DNA of 8,169 nucleotides from contig DXRF01000125.1 in NCBI GenBank assembly GCA_019411205.1, positions 1 through 8,169 of the forward strand. Reading direction: 5' to 3'. A program made the position numbers and the translations under genes. This DNA comes from Parabacteroides sp. Lineage in GTDB: Bacteria > Bacteroidota > Bacteroidia > Bacteroidales > Tannerellaceae. Of this stretch, positions 1 to 7,071 are shown one piece after another; the stretch's first letter is position 1; each line of letters opens with the position of its first letter. The notes under the pieces are model-generated. The model saw only the letters and a list, made by a program, of their open reading frames with translations, made no database searches and was not told the origin of the DNA.

Positions 1-1
1 G

Positions 2-265
2 CAAACGGTGATGGGAAAAGTGCCTTCCGGTATCTTGGAAGAGGCTCGGAAACAGAATATTCCCGTCATCGTCCTTGCAGGAAGCATAGAAGATGCAGAT
101 CTGATGAACCAAGCTGGTTTTCAAGGAGTATTCTCAATCACACCCGGTCCAGTACCCTTTGAGAACGCTATGAAGCCGGAATTCGCCAAAGAAAATATCC
201 GTAGACTGGTGACTCAGATTTGTTCGGTAATCCGCCCGTTTAGAAGTTTTTCTTCTCGTCAATAA
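2..265 (+). CDS. Glycerate kinase, C-terminal fragment (5' end outside window)
   Basis: This is the last 87 codons of a glycerate kinase, the ATP-dependent enzyme that phosphorylates glycerate to feed it into glycolysis. It is cytoplasmic. The reading frame is open from base 2, so the gene begins before the window and any start codon inside it is not the true one. The visible part matches the end of the GarK/GlxK family (PF02595): a GKxPxGI segment, then PVIVLAGS, then VFSITPGPVPFENAM, and a final helix resembling ENxRRLxxQI. The family normally ends near the IRPF residues; the last eight residues (RSFSSRQ and neighbours) look like a short low-information tail that reads into the opposite-strand glycosyltransferase gene. 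The two stop regions overlap tail to tail by 26 bp (240-265). Identification is by recognisable family sequence; the choice among GarK, GlxK or another paralogue cannot be made from the fragment. Confidence 0.88.
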   Translation, partial: QTVMGKVPSGILEEARKQNIPVIVLAGSIEDADLMNQAGFQGVFSITPGPVPFENAMKPEFAKENIRRLVTQICSVIRPFRSFSSRQ

Positions 266-1178
266 TATATTCCGGACGCGCTTTGATCTCATCAAACAAG
301 ATGCCGACATACTGCCCCAATACACCTACTGTCAGCAATTGGACGCCGCCGAAGAAAATGACGGAAGTCATGATGGAAGTCCAGCCTGTCTCAGCATTAC
401 TGAAACCATATATCTTGCCTAAAGTAAACCAGACGGCCAGTATAATACCGACCAATACGGCTATAAAACCTAAGCTCGTCGCCAGGCGCAACGGCTTCTT
501 GGAAAAATAAAGCATAGCAGTGGTGGCAAACTTCCACATCTTGCTGAACGGGTATTTCGTCTCTCCTGCAATGCGCGCCTCCCGTTCATAATAGAAAGGG
601 ATCTGTTTAAATCCGACCCAGCTGATCAGTCCGCGAATATATTTTCCCCGCTCCTGAAAACGGTCGAACTGGTCCATCACCTTTCGGTCTATCATACGGA
701 AATCGCCTGTATCTAACGGGAAACTCACATCACTCATATAATTCAGCATACGGTAAAAAGCTTTCGCCGTCACTTTCTTGAAAAGTCCTTCTCCTTCGCG
801 GGACTTGCGGACACAATAAACCACATTCGCCTGCTCTTTTTCCTGCAATTCAAGAATAGATGGGATGAGTTCGGGAGGATCCTGCATATCGGCATCCAGG
901 ATGACAGCCAAGTCGGCATCACAATTATTGATACCAGCCGTTACAGCCGGCTGATGCCCGAAATTGCGGGAGAAATGGATCACCTTCACCTGTGGATCGG
1001 AAGCCGCAATCTCGTCCAACATCAGACGCGTCCGATCCCTACTGCCGTCGTTGATATAGATAATTTCCGTTAAAACAGGGAGCTTCTGCAACGCCTCCCG
1101 TGTACGCCGGTATGATTCGGCAATGACCAACTCCTCGTTATAACAAGGGACTATGACCGCAAGTTTCTTCATCTGCAT
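240..1178 (-). CDS. GtrB/DPM1-like family 2 glycosyltransferase with C-terminal membrane anchor
   Basis: This 312-aa protein is a GT2 glycosyltransferase (PF00535) of the polyprenyl-phosphate type (GtrB, ArnC, DPM1). Such enzymes move a sugar from a nucleotide donor to undecaprenyl phosphate at the inner face of the cytoplasmic membrane. Visible motifs are VIVPCYNEE (residues 8-16), IYINDGSRDRT (40-50), SRNFGHQ (70-76), the metal-binding DADMQDPPE (95-103), TGDFRMIDRKV (157-167) and ERGKYIRGLISWVGF (176-190). These are followed by ETKYPFSKM (206-214) just before the membrane region. Two hydrophobic segments lie at about 233-255 and 267-292. Length is normal. The start at 1178 abuts the GtrA-like stop with no gap; a second Met at codon 3 (1172) is an equally good start and gives the usual MKKLAVIVP beginning. 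Pairing with the upstream GtrA-like gene suggests the two act together. The sugar transferred cannot be read from the sequence. Confidence 0.93.
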   Translation of the reverse strand: MQMKKLAVIVPCYNEELVIAESYRRTREALQKLPVLTEIIYINDGSRDRTRLMLDEIAASDPQVKVIHFSRNFGHQPAVTAGINNCDADLAVILDADMQDPPELIPSILELQEKEQANVVYCVRKSREGEGLFKKVTAKAFYRMLNYMSDVSFPLDTGDFRMIDRKVMDQFDRFQERGKYIRGLISWVGFKQIPFYYEREARIAGETKYPFSKMWKFATTAMLYFSKKPLRLATSLGFIAVLVGIILAVWFTLGKIYGFSNAETGWTSIMTSVIFFGGVQLLTVGVLGQYVGILFDEIKARPEYIIDEKKNF

Positions 1179-1562
1179 TTAAGCCTTAAACGTATAAAAC
1201 TTATTCATGATAAAATTAATCACTGTGTAAAAAGCCATTGCTATCAATTGGTTATAATATGGATCGATAGACAGGAATGGATTCAGGACATACACTAAAA
1301 AACCTAATTGTAACAAATAGCAAACCCCGAACACGACTCCAAAACGAACGGCACTGCCGATCCATCCAGCCGAACTCCGGAATGTCCATTGCTTATTCCA
1401 TATAAAACTATTCAACACGCCAGCTACATAACCGATCATATTCGAAACAACATCCGAACATCCGAACAACTTCATCATGATCCAGATGACAACGGCGGTT
1501 ATCACCGTATTACTCACTCCCACTATACCATATTTAATGGCTTGCTTGACTGTTTCCTCCAT
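1179..1562 (-). CDS. GtrA-like membrane protein (candidate lipid-linked sugar flippase)
   Basis: This 127-aa integral membrane protein belongs to the GtrA family (PF04138). Hydrophobic stretches at about 10-30, 37-55, 72-94 and 104-121 fit the usual four helices. The family signatures are present after helix 2 (NSFIWNKQWTF, 51-61) and at the C-terminus (NFIMNKFYTF, 116-125). Family members, best known from O-antigen glucosylation in Shigella phages, are thought to flip undecaprenyl-phosphate sugars made by the partner GtrB-type enzyme. That partner is encoded directly downstream with no gap. The start at 1562 lies 29 bp inside the 3' end of the upstream 252-aa gene, so translation of the two is probably coupled. 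No clear Shine-Dalgarno is visible. There is no third, serotype-specific transferase (GtrC-like) in the window. Confidence 0.92.
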   Translation of the reverse strand: MEETVKQAIKYGIVGVSNTVITAVVIWIMMKLFGCSDVVSNMIGYVAGVLNSFIWNKQWTFRSSAGWIGSAVRFGVVFGVCYLLQLGFLVYVLNPFLSIDPYYNQLIAMAFYTVINFIMNKFYTFKA

Positions 1563-2292
1563 TCTTTTTTATAATCTCTTCCACTTCCTCGGCCGACAGT
1601 TCCTTTACGTTCGTAATCGTGAAAATCTGCGAAAGGAAGTTCCCATACTGGTTACATTCGTTGATCACCTTATCCAGCGTTTGCTTGATATCTGTCCGGA
1701 CCGGGATCAGGAAAACCAGTTCCATATGTTTTTCACCTATTGTCAACCGCTCGATTTCACAATCCGCTTTTTCCAGAAAATAAGGGAATTCACGTTCGAT
1801 CACTTTCTTCTGATACTCCAGAAACGGTTTCTGTTCATTCGCCAGGATCAACACATAAAAACGTAACTTTTCCCCTCTACCTCCCAAACCAGTAGAGATA
1901 TAAATCTGCTTCTCGTCCGACAATTCGGATTCCAGAGCGATGCGGCTTTCCATCAAAGCCATATACGCCCAGTCCGCCACAGCCGGATCCGGAGCCTGGG
2001 CATATTCTTCCAATATCCTGTATGCTTTTACCTGTCGTGAGGTAGCGAGCATAGACAATACATACTTCTTACGTTCCGCAGTCGATTCGGGATCGTCCAA
2101 GCTATCCTCGAAAATCGAAAAATCCATTTTCGAAACATCTGACTTATCCTGATCTTTCCTGATCTTTTCCGAATATTTAAAATATTCCATCTGCCGTTCT
2201 ACAGGTACACGCTGTTCTAATATATGGAAATGTCCGTCAATCTGACTAAAAGAGTCCCGGAACTTCTTGAAAATATCATTATTCTCTTTCAT
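1534..2292 (-). CDS. Unrecognised 252-aa soluble protein, first gene of the GtrA/GT2 cluster
   Basis: I do not recognise this family by name. The 252-aa protein has no signal peptide and no membrane segment, so it should be cytoplasmic. The N-terminal third (about 1-75) is charged and helical. Residues about 72-122 read like two or three short amphipathic helix pairs, reminiscent of HEAT-type repeats (RKKYVLSMLA, then VKAYRILEEYA, then AVADWAYMALMESR). A following domain (128-228) contains YISTGLGGRGEKLRFYVLIL and ELVFLIPVRTDIKQTL, which looks like an alternating beta/alpha fold. The C-terminus (231-252) is acidic then basic and overlaps the start of the GtrA-like gene by 29 bp. Codon use and composition match the neighbours. 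Co-transcription with GtrA and GT2 suggests a link to envelope glycosylation, but this is position-based inference and the protein may simply be a conserved housekeeping neighbour. Confidence 0.85.
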   Translation of the reverse strand: MKENNDIFKKFRDSFSQIDGHFHILEQRVPVERQMEYFKYSEKIRKDQDKSDVSKMDFSIFEDSLDDPESTAERKKYVLSMLATSRQVKAYRILEEYAQAPDPAVADWAYMALMESRIALESELSDEKQIYISTGLGGRGEKLRFYVLILANEQKPFLEYQKKVIEREFPYFLEKADCEIERLTIGEKHMELVFLIPVRTDIKQTLDKVINECNQYGNFLSQIFTITNVKELSAEEVEEIIKKNGGNSQASH

Positions 2293-2341
2293 AAAGCCTA
2301 CTTTTTAGTTTTGTACATATCCAATAAACAAGAAACTAAGA

Positions 2342-2349
2342 CAAATGTA
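2342..2349 (-). promoter_or_regulatory. Candidate Bacteroides-type -7 element for the 252-aa gene / GtrA / GT2 cluster
   Basis: Read on the minus strand, these bases are TACATTTG, a full match to the Bacteroidota -7 consensus TAnnTTTG. A start site about 7 bases downstream would leave a leader of about 40 bases before the ATG at 2292, similar to the other two promoter candidates here. I could not find a convincing TTTG-like -33 box 19-21 bases upstream. The element lies in the 151-bp gap after the sugar permease gene, suggesting the cluster is its own transcription unit. Confidence 0.5.
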
Positions 2350-2443
2350 AGGCTTTTTCGCGATAAATAACTTATAGTAGGGATAAAACGCATCAAAATT
2401 ATTGTAACTTCCTCCGGAACCGTTCTTGTTTTAGACACTGACG

Positions 2444-3445
2444 TTACGCCCCGGCATAAATAAGAAAGCCCAAACCAAGCACAAATAAGACGAACATTCC
2501 GGCATTCAGAAAACCCGAAGAACGTGGAGCGTCCCTGAATTCATGCCATATCAGAATTCCCCAAAGTGCAGATACAAGCGTTGCCCCTTGTCCCAAACCG
2601 TACGAAATGGCAGCTCCAGCTTTTTCAGAGGCGATCATACTGAAAGACTGCCCGATACACCAGACAACACCACCCAGCATACCCACCAAATGCGTCTTGA
2701 CATTCCCTTTAAAATAACCGGAGATAGAAACTGGCTCACCTTCCACCGGACGCTTCATAGCGATCGTATTGAACAAAAAATTACTAACGAACACTCCTAA
2801 AGAAAAAATAAACACAGCGGTATAAGGTGTCAGTTTACCCTGTGCAGGCTCTGCAAAATTATCCAGATCCATCGAAGCCGCAACAAAGCGATAGAAGAAA
2901 GCCATGATCACACCTGCTGCGATAGAAATAAATATCCCCTTTCCCGACACTTTTTTCGAACCGATCAATGCTTTCTTATAAGCCAACCCGTTCAGCAGGA
3001 TGGCAACTGTGATCAGAGCTACGCCGATAAAAATGTACAAAGGTTCTCCTTTAGCCGCTCCGAAATAATTGACCAATACGCCTAATACCAACGCCAGTCC
3101 GATTCCGACCGGAAAAGCTACCGACATACCGCAAATCGCAATAGCTGCCGACAATAGGATATTGGCTGCATTAAAAATAATACCACCCAAGAAAGCACTC
3201 CCTAACGATCCCATATCAGCTTGTGCCAAATTAAGCAAGAATCCCCGCCCTTCAGAGCCGAAACTGCCCAACGTAAAAGCAGAGAAAACGGAAAAGAGCA
3301 ACACACCGATCACATAATCCCAATAAAAAAACTCATACCGCCAAGTCTTCGAGGCCAGCTTCTGTGTATTTCCCCACGATCCCCAACAAAGCATCGTAAC
3401 AACACAAAACAGGATCGCCAACGAATAATCTTGTACTATAAACAT
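2444..3445 (-). CDS. GRP/RhaT-like DMT-superfamily sugar permease (RusT-like, probable ribose importer)
   Basis: This 333-aa inner-membrane protein has about ten hydrophobic helices (roughly 7-24, 42-60, 80-102, 108-126, 136-154, 170-190, 208-228, 252-270, 278-300 and 312-331). That pattern, in two five-helix halves, fits the drug/metabolite transporter superfamily and in particular the glucose/ribose porter (GRP) and RhaT-like groups. The CWGSWGNTQKLA segment at 20-31 in helix 1 is typical of these sugar porters, and the loop GEPVSISGYFKGN (236-248) is also characteristic. It is the last gene of the operon, starting 7 bp after the nucleoside hydrolase stop. Operon partners that release and phosphorylate ribose make ribose the likely substrate; intact nucleoside uptake is less likely but not excluded. 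From memory, the B. thetaiotaomicron rus locus also ends with such a permease (rusT). No hairpin terminator was seen after the stop. Confidence 0.88.
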   Translation of the reverse strand: MFIVQDYSLAILFCVVTMLCWGSWGNTQKLASKTWRYEFFYWDYVIGVLLFSVFSAFTLGSFGSEGRGFLLNLAQADMGSLGSAFLGGIIFNAANILLSAAIAICGMSVAFPVGIGLALVLGVLVNYFGAAKGEPLYIFIGVALITVAILLNGLAYKKALIGSKKVSGKGIFISIAAGVIMAFFYRFVAASMDLDNFAEPAQGKLTPYTAVFIFSLGVFVSNFLFNTIAMKRPVEGEPVSISGYFKGNVKTHLVGMLGGVVWCIGQSFSMIASEKAGAAISYGLGQGATLVSALWGILIWHEFRDAPRSSGFLNAGMFVLFVLGLGFLIYAGA

Positions 3446-3452
3446 AACTTAC

Positions 3453-4469
3453 TTACTTTGAAACAGGTTGATGCATCATATAATTTTCAATCAAAACAGC
3501 CATTTCTGCCGCCGGCACTTTCTCAATCAGGCGAAGGTCTTTGCCTTTCCCATCCGGTATCCAGCAATTGGCTCCTTCATCATTCACGACACGAAATGTC
3601 CCACGCTCCACGCTATAATAGGGTTCATATCCTTTGACGGCCACCAGCACAGCCGTGAGATCCCAGCTCATCCGACCGTCTGGATCACCTTCGGCAAAAC
3701 AAAGCGAATAGGCGTCTTTCACCGGGCTGTTCTCCACATCCATCTGTACCAGCTTCTTCCCGGTAAAAATCATATTTCCGATTTCAAAACCACTGAATAT
3801 GATTTCCGTAGGCCATTGCTCCGCCACCACACGGGATGCCGGGGTATCACAATAGACATTAAATTCCTTCCCTTCGGGAAACAAACCGGCCATCGAAACC
3901 ACCCGTTTCACCTTCTTTGCGACCAGATCACGGCCGGAAAGCGGACTATATTCGTCACCACCGGAAAGCAATAGGTCCTTCAGGTTGGTGAAAAAACCAA
4001 TCGTACAAACCACAACGCTGCTATCCGGTTGCATACTTAAAATCTGGCGATAAACCTTCACAGCGTCCGGAGCATCCGAAGTCCTTGCCGTTTTATGTGG
4101 ATAACGTGCCGGAAGCTCTTCCGTCCATTTTGTCTTATGCCAGGAGGTCAGCGAAACGCCTCCCTCGCTTTTCGAGGCTCCGACAGGGATATCCGGCCGG
4201 TTGAAATAGGTGTTCAACACTTCTATGCAGGGTACGACATGTTCGTCCTTATTGGACGAAACAGTCGCTAAAATGTTCACTTGCCCGCTATCTGCCAACG
4301 CATGCATCAGAGCCATCGCACCTACATCGTCATAATCTGGCCCCAGGTCCGTATCCAGTATTAGGTTTACTGGTTGAACCACTGTTTCTTCCGAAACAGT
4401 AACAGTCGGTTTTCCGGAACAAGCCGTCAGCAAAGCAACCAAACAGGTAAAAAGAATCGATTCCTTCAT
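3453..4469 (-). CDS. Secreted nucleoside hydrolase lipoprotein, IUNH family (RusNH-like)
   Basis: This 338-aa enzyme belongs to the inosine/uridine-preferring nucleoside hydrolase family (PF01156), which cleaves the N-glycosidic bond of ribonucleosides to give base and ribose. The calcium- and ribose-binding signature is DTDLGPDYDD (39-48). Further family landmarks are CTIGFFTNLKDLL (155-167), EFNVYCDTPAS (202-212) and SWDLTAVL (268-275), whose Asp270 should be a calcium ligand. A hydrophobic leader ends in the lipobox LTAC with Cys17, so the mature enzyme is probably a lipoprotein outside the cytoplasm. Most family members elsewhere are cytoplasmic, so secretion fits scavenging of external nucleosides. 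The position before Asp270 is Trp269, where classic IUNH enzymes have His. The gene starts 10 bp after the upstream stop and is followed 7 bp later by the permease, so all are co-transcribed. Confidence 0.92.
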   Translation of the reverse strand: MKESILFTCLVALLTACSGKPTVTVSEETVVQPVNLILDTDLGPDYDDVGAMALMHALADSGQVNILATVSSNKDEHVVPCIEVLNTYFNRPDIPVGASKSEGGVSLTSWHKTKWTEELPARYPHKTARTSDAPDAVKVYRQILSMQPDSSVVVCTIGFFTNLKDLLLSGGDEYSPLSGRDLVAKKVKRVVSMAGLFPEGKEFNVYCDTPASRVVAEQWPTEIIFSGFEIGNMIFTGKKLVQMDVENSPVKDAYSLCFAEGDPDGRMSWDLTAVLVAVKGYEPYYSVERGTFRVVNDEGANCWIPDGKGKDLRLIEKVPAAEMAVLIENYMMHQPVSK

Positions 4470-4479
4470 GTCATTAAAT

Positions 4480-6033
4480 TTATGGGTGAACTACTTGAAG
4501 AGGACTGTCAGAATAAACCAACGCCTCATTAAAATGCACGGATGCACCCGCCACCGGATTCAGCCATTTGAATGTAAAGACATGCTTTCCTTTCGGAATC
4601 TGGTATTTCCAAAACAGATCGTTCCTGCGCGTCCTAAATGCAGCCGGTAAATTTGCTGTTTCGACAAGTTTGCCATCCATATACATCTCCACACGGGCTA
4701 CATATTGTTCATCGACAGCACGCACATAACCTTTGAACACAATTCCGGTTCCGTCAAGTACAATCTCACCAACATCGGCGATTTCTCTATTCACGGGGAT
4801 GCGTCCGATCGGATACAGTCCTTCAAAGCCTTTCTCCAAGCGGACCGGGATAGGTCTCTGGCAAGCAATCGTCACGTCCTTCTCTCCCACTGTCCCACCA
4901 TTTCTTTCCACCATTTGCAAGGCTTGCTTGAAAGACATTTCATATGTCCGAGTCAGCGAAATATCCGTATAAGCAAAATCCATACCCTCCACCTCCTTGA
5001 GATTTTTCAACCAGTATTCCGGTATCCGACTATATCCTAAAACTGTACCTAAAATACCGGCAGCCGAAGCCGGATTGCAATCCGAATCCTGACCGCAACG
5101 GGTCGCTATATCCATCGTCTTGAAGAAATCTCCATCACCATACAACAATCCGATCAGGATATAAGCGCTATTAATGACCGCATCGATATTGAACGGAACG
5201 AAAACTCCATCCGGACAACCGATATCCTCGCTCCACTTCTTCTCACATTCGAACCAGGTACGTTTCCAGTCATCCGGAAACTCAGCATGCCAACGGATCA
5301 CTTCCTGCATACACTGATAATACCGACTTTGCTCCGGGATCGCTTTCAAGGCCTCAGTCACAATAAATTCGATATCATCCGAAATAAACGCAAGCGAATA
5401 CATTGCCCCGACATATACGCCACCATACCAACCATCTCCATAATTCATGATATGCCCGATCTTATCGGATATTTCAGACGCAGAATTCGGCATACCCGGA
5501 GACATCAGCCCTGAATAGTCAGCCTCTATCTGATAGTCCAGATCATCAGCATGCGGATTGTTCAGCCAGTGGCCGGAAGCGGGCGGCATAATCCCCTGCA
5601 AAATGTTATAACGGGCAGACTGGTTCGCATGCCAAAGCATATAACCGGCACGGGCAAAAGCCATCGCAAACGAATCGACAGGAGCATCCAGCCCCAACCG
5701 GTCGAACACGTCCACAAACGTCAAGTCCATATAGACATCATCATACAAACCCGGAAATTTTTCATACCACCACCTAATATATCCGTCGGTCCAGGGAATC
5801 GGGACATATTCCTGTATCATCGTCCCATTATATTTGAACTCCGTCGGTCCTCCATAAGTGCAACCGATCGTTTGTCCAGCCCATCCCCCTTTTATCTTAT
5901 CCAACAGCTTTTCACGGCTGATGGTAAATGATTCGGGAAGAGTAGTCGTTTTTAGTCCGGCTGGTTGCTGCGAACAAGAGACTGTTCCCAACAGCAGAAA
6001 ACCGGCCAGAACATGTAATATTGCCTTTTTCAT
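4480..6033 (-). CDS. Secreted ADP-ribosylglycohydrolase-family lipoprotein with C-terminal beta domain (RusGH-like)
   Basis: This 517-aa protein carries an ADP-ribosylglycohydrolase fold (PF03747) at about residues 41-375. It has the N-terminal KIKGGWAGQTIGCTYGGPTE segment (46-65), YDDVYMDLTFVDVF (97-110) and the C-terminal metal motif CGQDSDCNPASAAGILG (313-329) with Asp316 and Asp318. Residues about 385-510 look like a separate all-beta domain. The start chosen is the Met at 6033: it begins a signal peptide (MKKAILHVLAGFLLLG) ending at Cys20 in a loose lipobox, TVSC. An in-frame ATG at 6111 would put 26 unrelated residues before the signal and overlap the kinase gene, so it is rejected. The gap to the kinase stop is 22 bp. 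The family removes ADP-ribose or opens related N-glycosidic bonds. Here the operon suggests release of ribose or a ribose-containing product outside the cytoplasm; the true substrate is not known. Confidence 0.88.
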   Translation of the reverse strand: MKKAILHVLAGFLLLGTVSCSQQPAGLKTTTLPESFTISREKLLDKIKGGWAGQTIGCTYGGPTEFKYNGTMIQEYVPIPWTDGYIRWWYEKFPGLYDDVYMDLTFVDVFDRLGLDAPVDSFAMAFARAGYMLWHANQSARYNILQGIMPPASGHWLNNPHADDLDYQIEADYSGLMSPGMPNSASEISDKIGHIMNYGDGWYGGVYVGAMYSLAFISDDIEFIVTEALKAIPEQSRYYQCMQEVIRWHAEFPDDWKRTWFECEKKWSEDIGCPDGVFVPFNIDAVINSAYILIGLLYGDGDFFKTMDIATRCGQDSDCNPASAAGILGTVLGYSRIPEYWLKNLKEVEGMDFAYTDISLTRTYEMSFKQALQMVERNGGTVGEKDVTIACQRPIPVRLEKGFEGLYPIGRIPVNREIADVGEIVLDGTGIVFKGYVRAVDEQYVARVEMYMDGKLVETANLPAAFRTRRNDLFWKYQIPKGKHVFTFKWLNPVAGASVHFNEALVYSDSPLQVVHP

Positions 6034-6055
6034 AACAATAAAATTAAGATTTATA

Positions 6056-6985
6056 TCAACCAAAAATATCCACTTCGTTCCGATAAGGAGCAGACGACTG
6101 CGCCCCAACACGTGTCACCGAGATAGCCGAAGCCTTGCAAGCGAACCGAGCAGCGTCTTTCAAACTTCTTCCTTCGGACAGAGCGACAGTCAGAGCGCCA
6201 TTGAAGACATCGCCGGCAGCAGTCGTATCGACAGCTTTCACTTTCAAAGCAGGAACCATCTCGGCTTTCCCGTCACTATAAATAAGCGCGCCTTTCGATC
6301 CCAACGTAATAATAACATGCTGCACCCCCATTTCCGAAAGGACACGGGCGGCTTCACCAGCCGATGATTCGTCTGTGATCTTCACACCGGTAATCATTTC
6401 CGCTTCCGTTTCGTTCGGTGTGATCAAATATAAATGATGAAGCAGATCAGCCGGTAACGGATATGCCGGAGCCGGATTCAGAATCACTTTCTTTCCTTTT
6501 CGCCAAGCGATATCAGCCACAAAGCACACGGTTTCCATCGGGATCTCCAGCTGCATCAAAACCAGATCGGTTTGCTCGATAGCCTCTTCCGCCTTCGCCA
6601 AGTCAGACGGCAGAAGGTTTGCATTCGCCCCCGAAGCAACGACAATACAGTTTTCCGCTTTTTCATCCACCGTGATCAAGGCCACGCCGGAAGGATTCCC
6701 GGAATCCGAAAATACATAAGAGGTATTGATTCCCTCCTCCTCAAAAAGTTGTTGTGACTGGTGACCAAATATATCGCTTCCGGTCTTGCATATAAAAATG
6801 ACGGAACCGCCCAGACGTGCTATCGCCACAGCCTGATTCGCCCCTTTCCCTCCGGGATTCATAAAAAAGGTTCCACCCAAAATCGTTTCACCCGGACGAG
6901 GCAGATGAGCGGCTTTTATAACCATATCGGTATTGCTACTACCGACCACCAAGATTTGTCGCCTGGATATTTGTGTTGTGTCCAT
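6056..6985 (-). CDS. rbsK: Ribokinase (PfkB family), first gene of the ribose-scavenging operon
   Basis: This 309-aa cytoplasmic kinase phosphorylates ribose with ATP to ribose 5-phosphate, feeding the pentose phosphate pathway and nucleotide synthesis. PfkB-family signatures are complete: VVGSSNTDMV (13-22) with sugar-binding Asp20, NPGGKGANQAVAIARLGG (43-60), ITPNETEAEMITG (188-200), and the anion-hole and catalytic motif DTTAAGDVFNGAL (253-265). Asp259 in that motif is the expected catalytic base. The C-terminal GAQSSAPYRNEVDIF (294-308) closely resembles the end of known ribokinases. Length is normal and no key residue is missing. The start at 6985 leaves a leader of about 40 bases to the promoter candidate and has no Shine-Dalgarno, as usual in this phylum. 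It leads the operon that continues with two hydrolases and a permease. Other PfkB sugar kinases are possible, but motif details and context favour ribose. Confidence 0.93.
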   Translation of the reverse strand: MDTTQISRRQILVVGSSNTDMVIKAAHLPRPGETILGGTFFMNPGGKGANQAVAIARLGGSVIFICKTGSDIFGHQSQQLFEEEGINTSYVFSDSGNPSGVALITVDEKAENCIVVASGANANLLPSDLAKAEEAIEQTDLVLMQLEIPMETVCFVADIAWRKGKKVILNPAPAYPLPADLLHHLYLITPNETEAEMITGVKITDESSAGEAARVLSEMGVQHVIITLGSKGALIYSDGKAEMVPALKVKAVDTTAAGDVFNGALTVALSEGRSLKDAARFACKASAISVTRVGAQSSAPYRNEVDIFG

Positions 6986-7013
6986 GTTCTATTTCGTATT
7001 AAATTATGAACCG

Positions 7014-7034
7014 TTTGCAATGAAGCGTTGCAAA
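7014..7034. promoter_or_regulatory. Candidate operator: TTTGCAA inverted repeat at the ribokinase promoter
   Basis: The arms TTTGCAA (7014-7020) and TTGCAAA (7028-7034) are perfect reverse complements separated by 7 bases. The right arm overlaps the ribokinase -7 element, and the centre (7024) falls about where transcription should start, a geometry suited to repression or autoregulated control. Each arm also contains the 6-bp palindrome TTGCAA. Because the Bacteroidota -7 element itself supplies TTTG, part of the right arm may be promoter sequence rather than a regulator site. Confidence 0.4.
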
Positions 7035-7038
7035 TATA
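7031..7038 (-). promoter_or_regulatory. Candidate -7 element for the ribose-scavenging operon
   Basis: On the minus strand these bases read TATATTTG, a full match to TAnnTTTG. Start of transcription would be near 7024, giving a leader of about 40 bases before the ribokinase ATG at 6985. No good -33 box stands at 19-21 bases upstream; the nearest partial match (TGTG) is about 23 bases away, which may mean that the promoter is weak and needs an activator. Confidence 0.5.
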
Positions 7039-7071
7039 ACATGTATATCGCTTCTTTTTTCCACATAATTC

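Noticed and set aside
2293..2356. Inverted repeat AAAGCCT (2293-2299) / AGGCTTT (2350-2356)
   Set aside because: The 7-bp arms are 50 bases apart in A+T-rich DNA, with no conserved leader or terminator features, so chance is the simpler explanation.
2381..2443. Possible terminator after the sugar permease gene
   Set aside because: Only a tiny TCCGGA palindrome is present, with no stable stem followed by a T run on the minus strand.
3221..3637. Plus-strand frame of 138 codons opposite the permease/hydrolase junction
   Set aside because: It is antisense to two well-supported genes, and its translation is low-complexity shadow sequence without domain features.
6034..6111. N-terminal extension of the glycohydrolase from an ATG at 6111
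   Set aside because: It would overlap the ribokinase gene and bury a clear lipoprotein signal peptide that starts at 6033.
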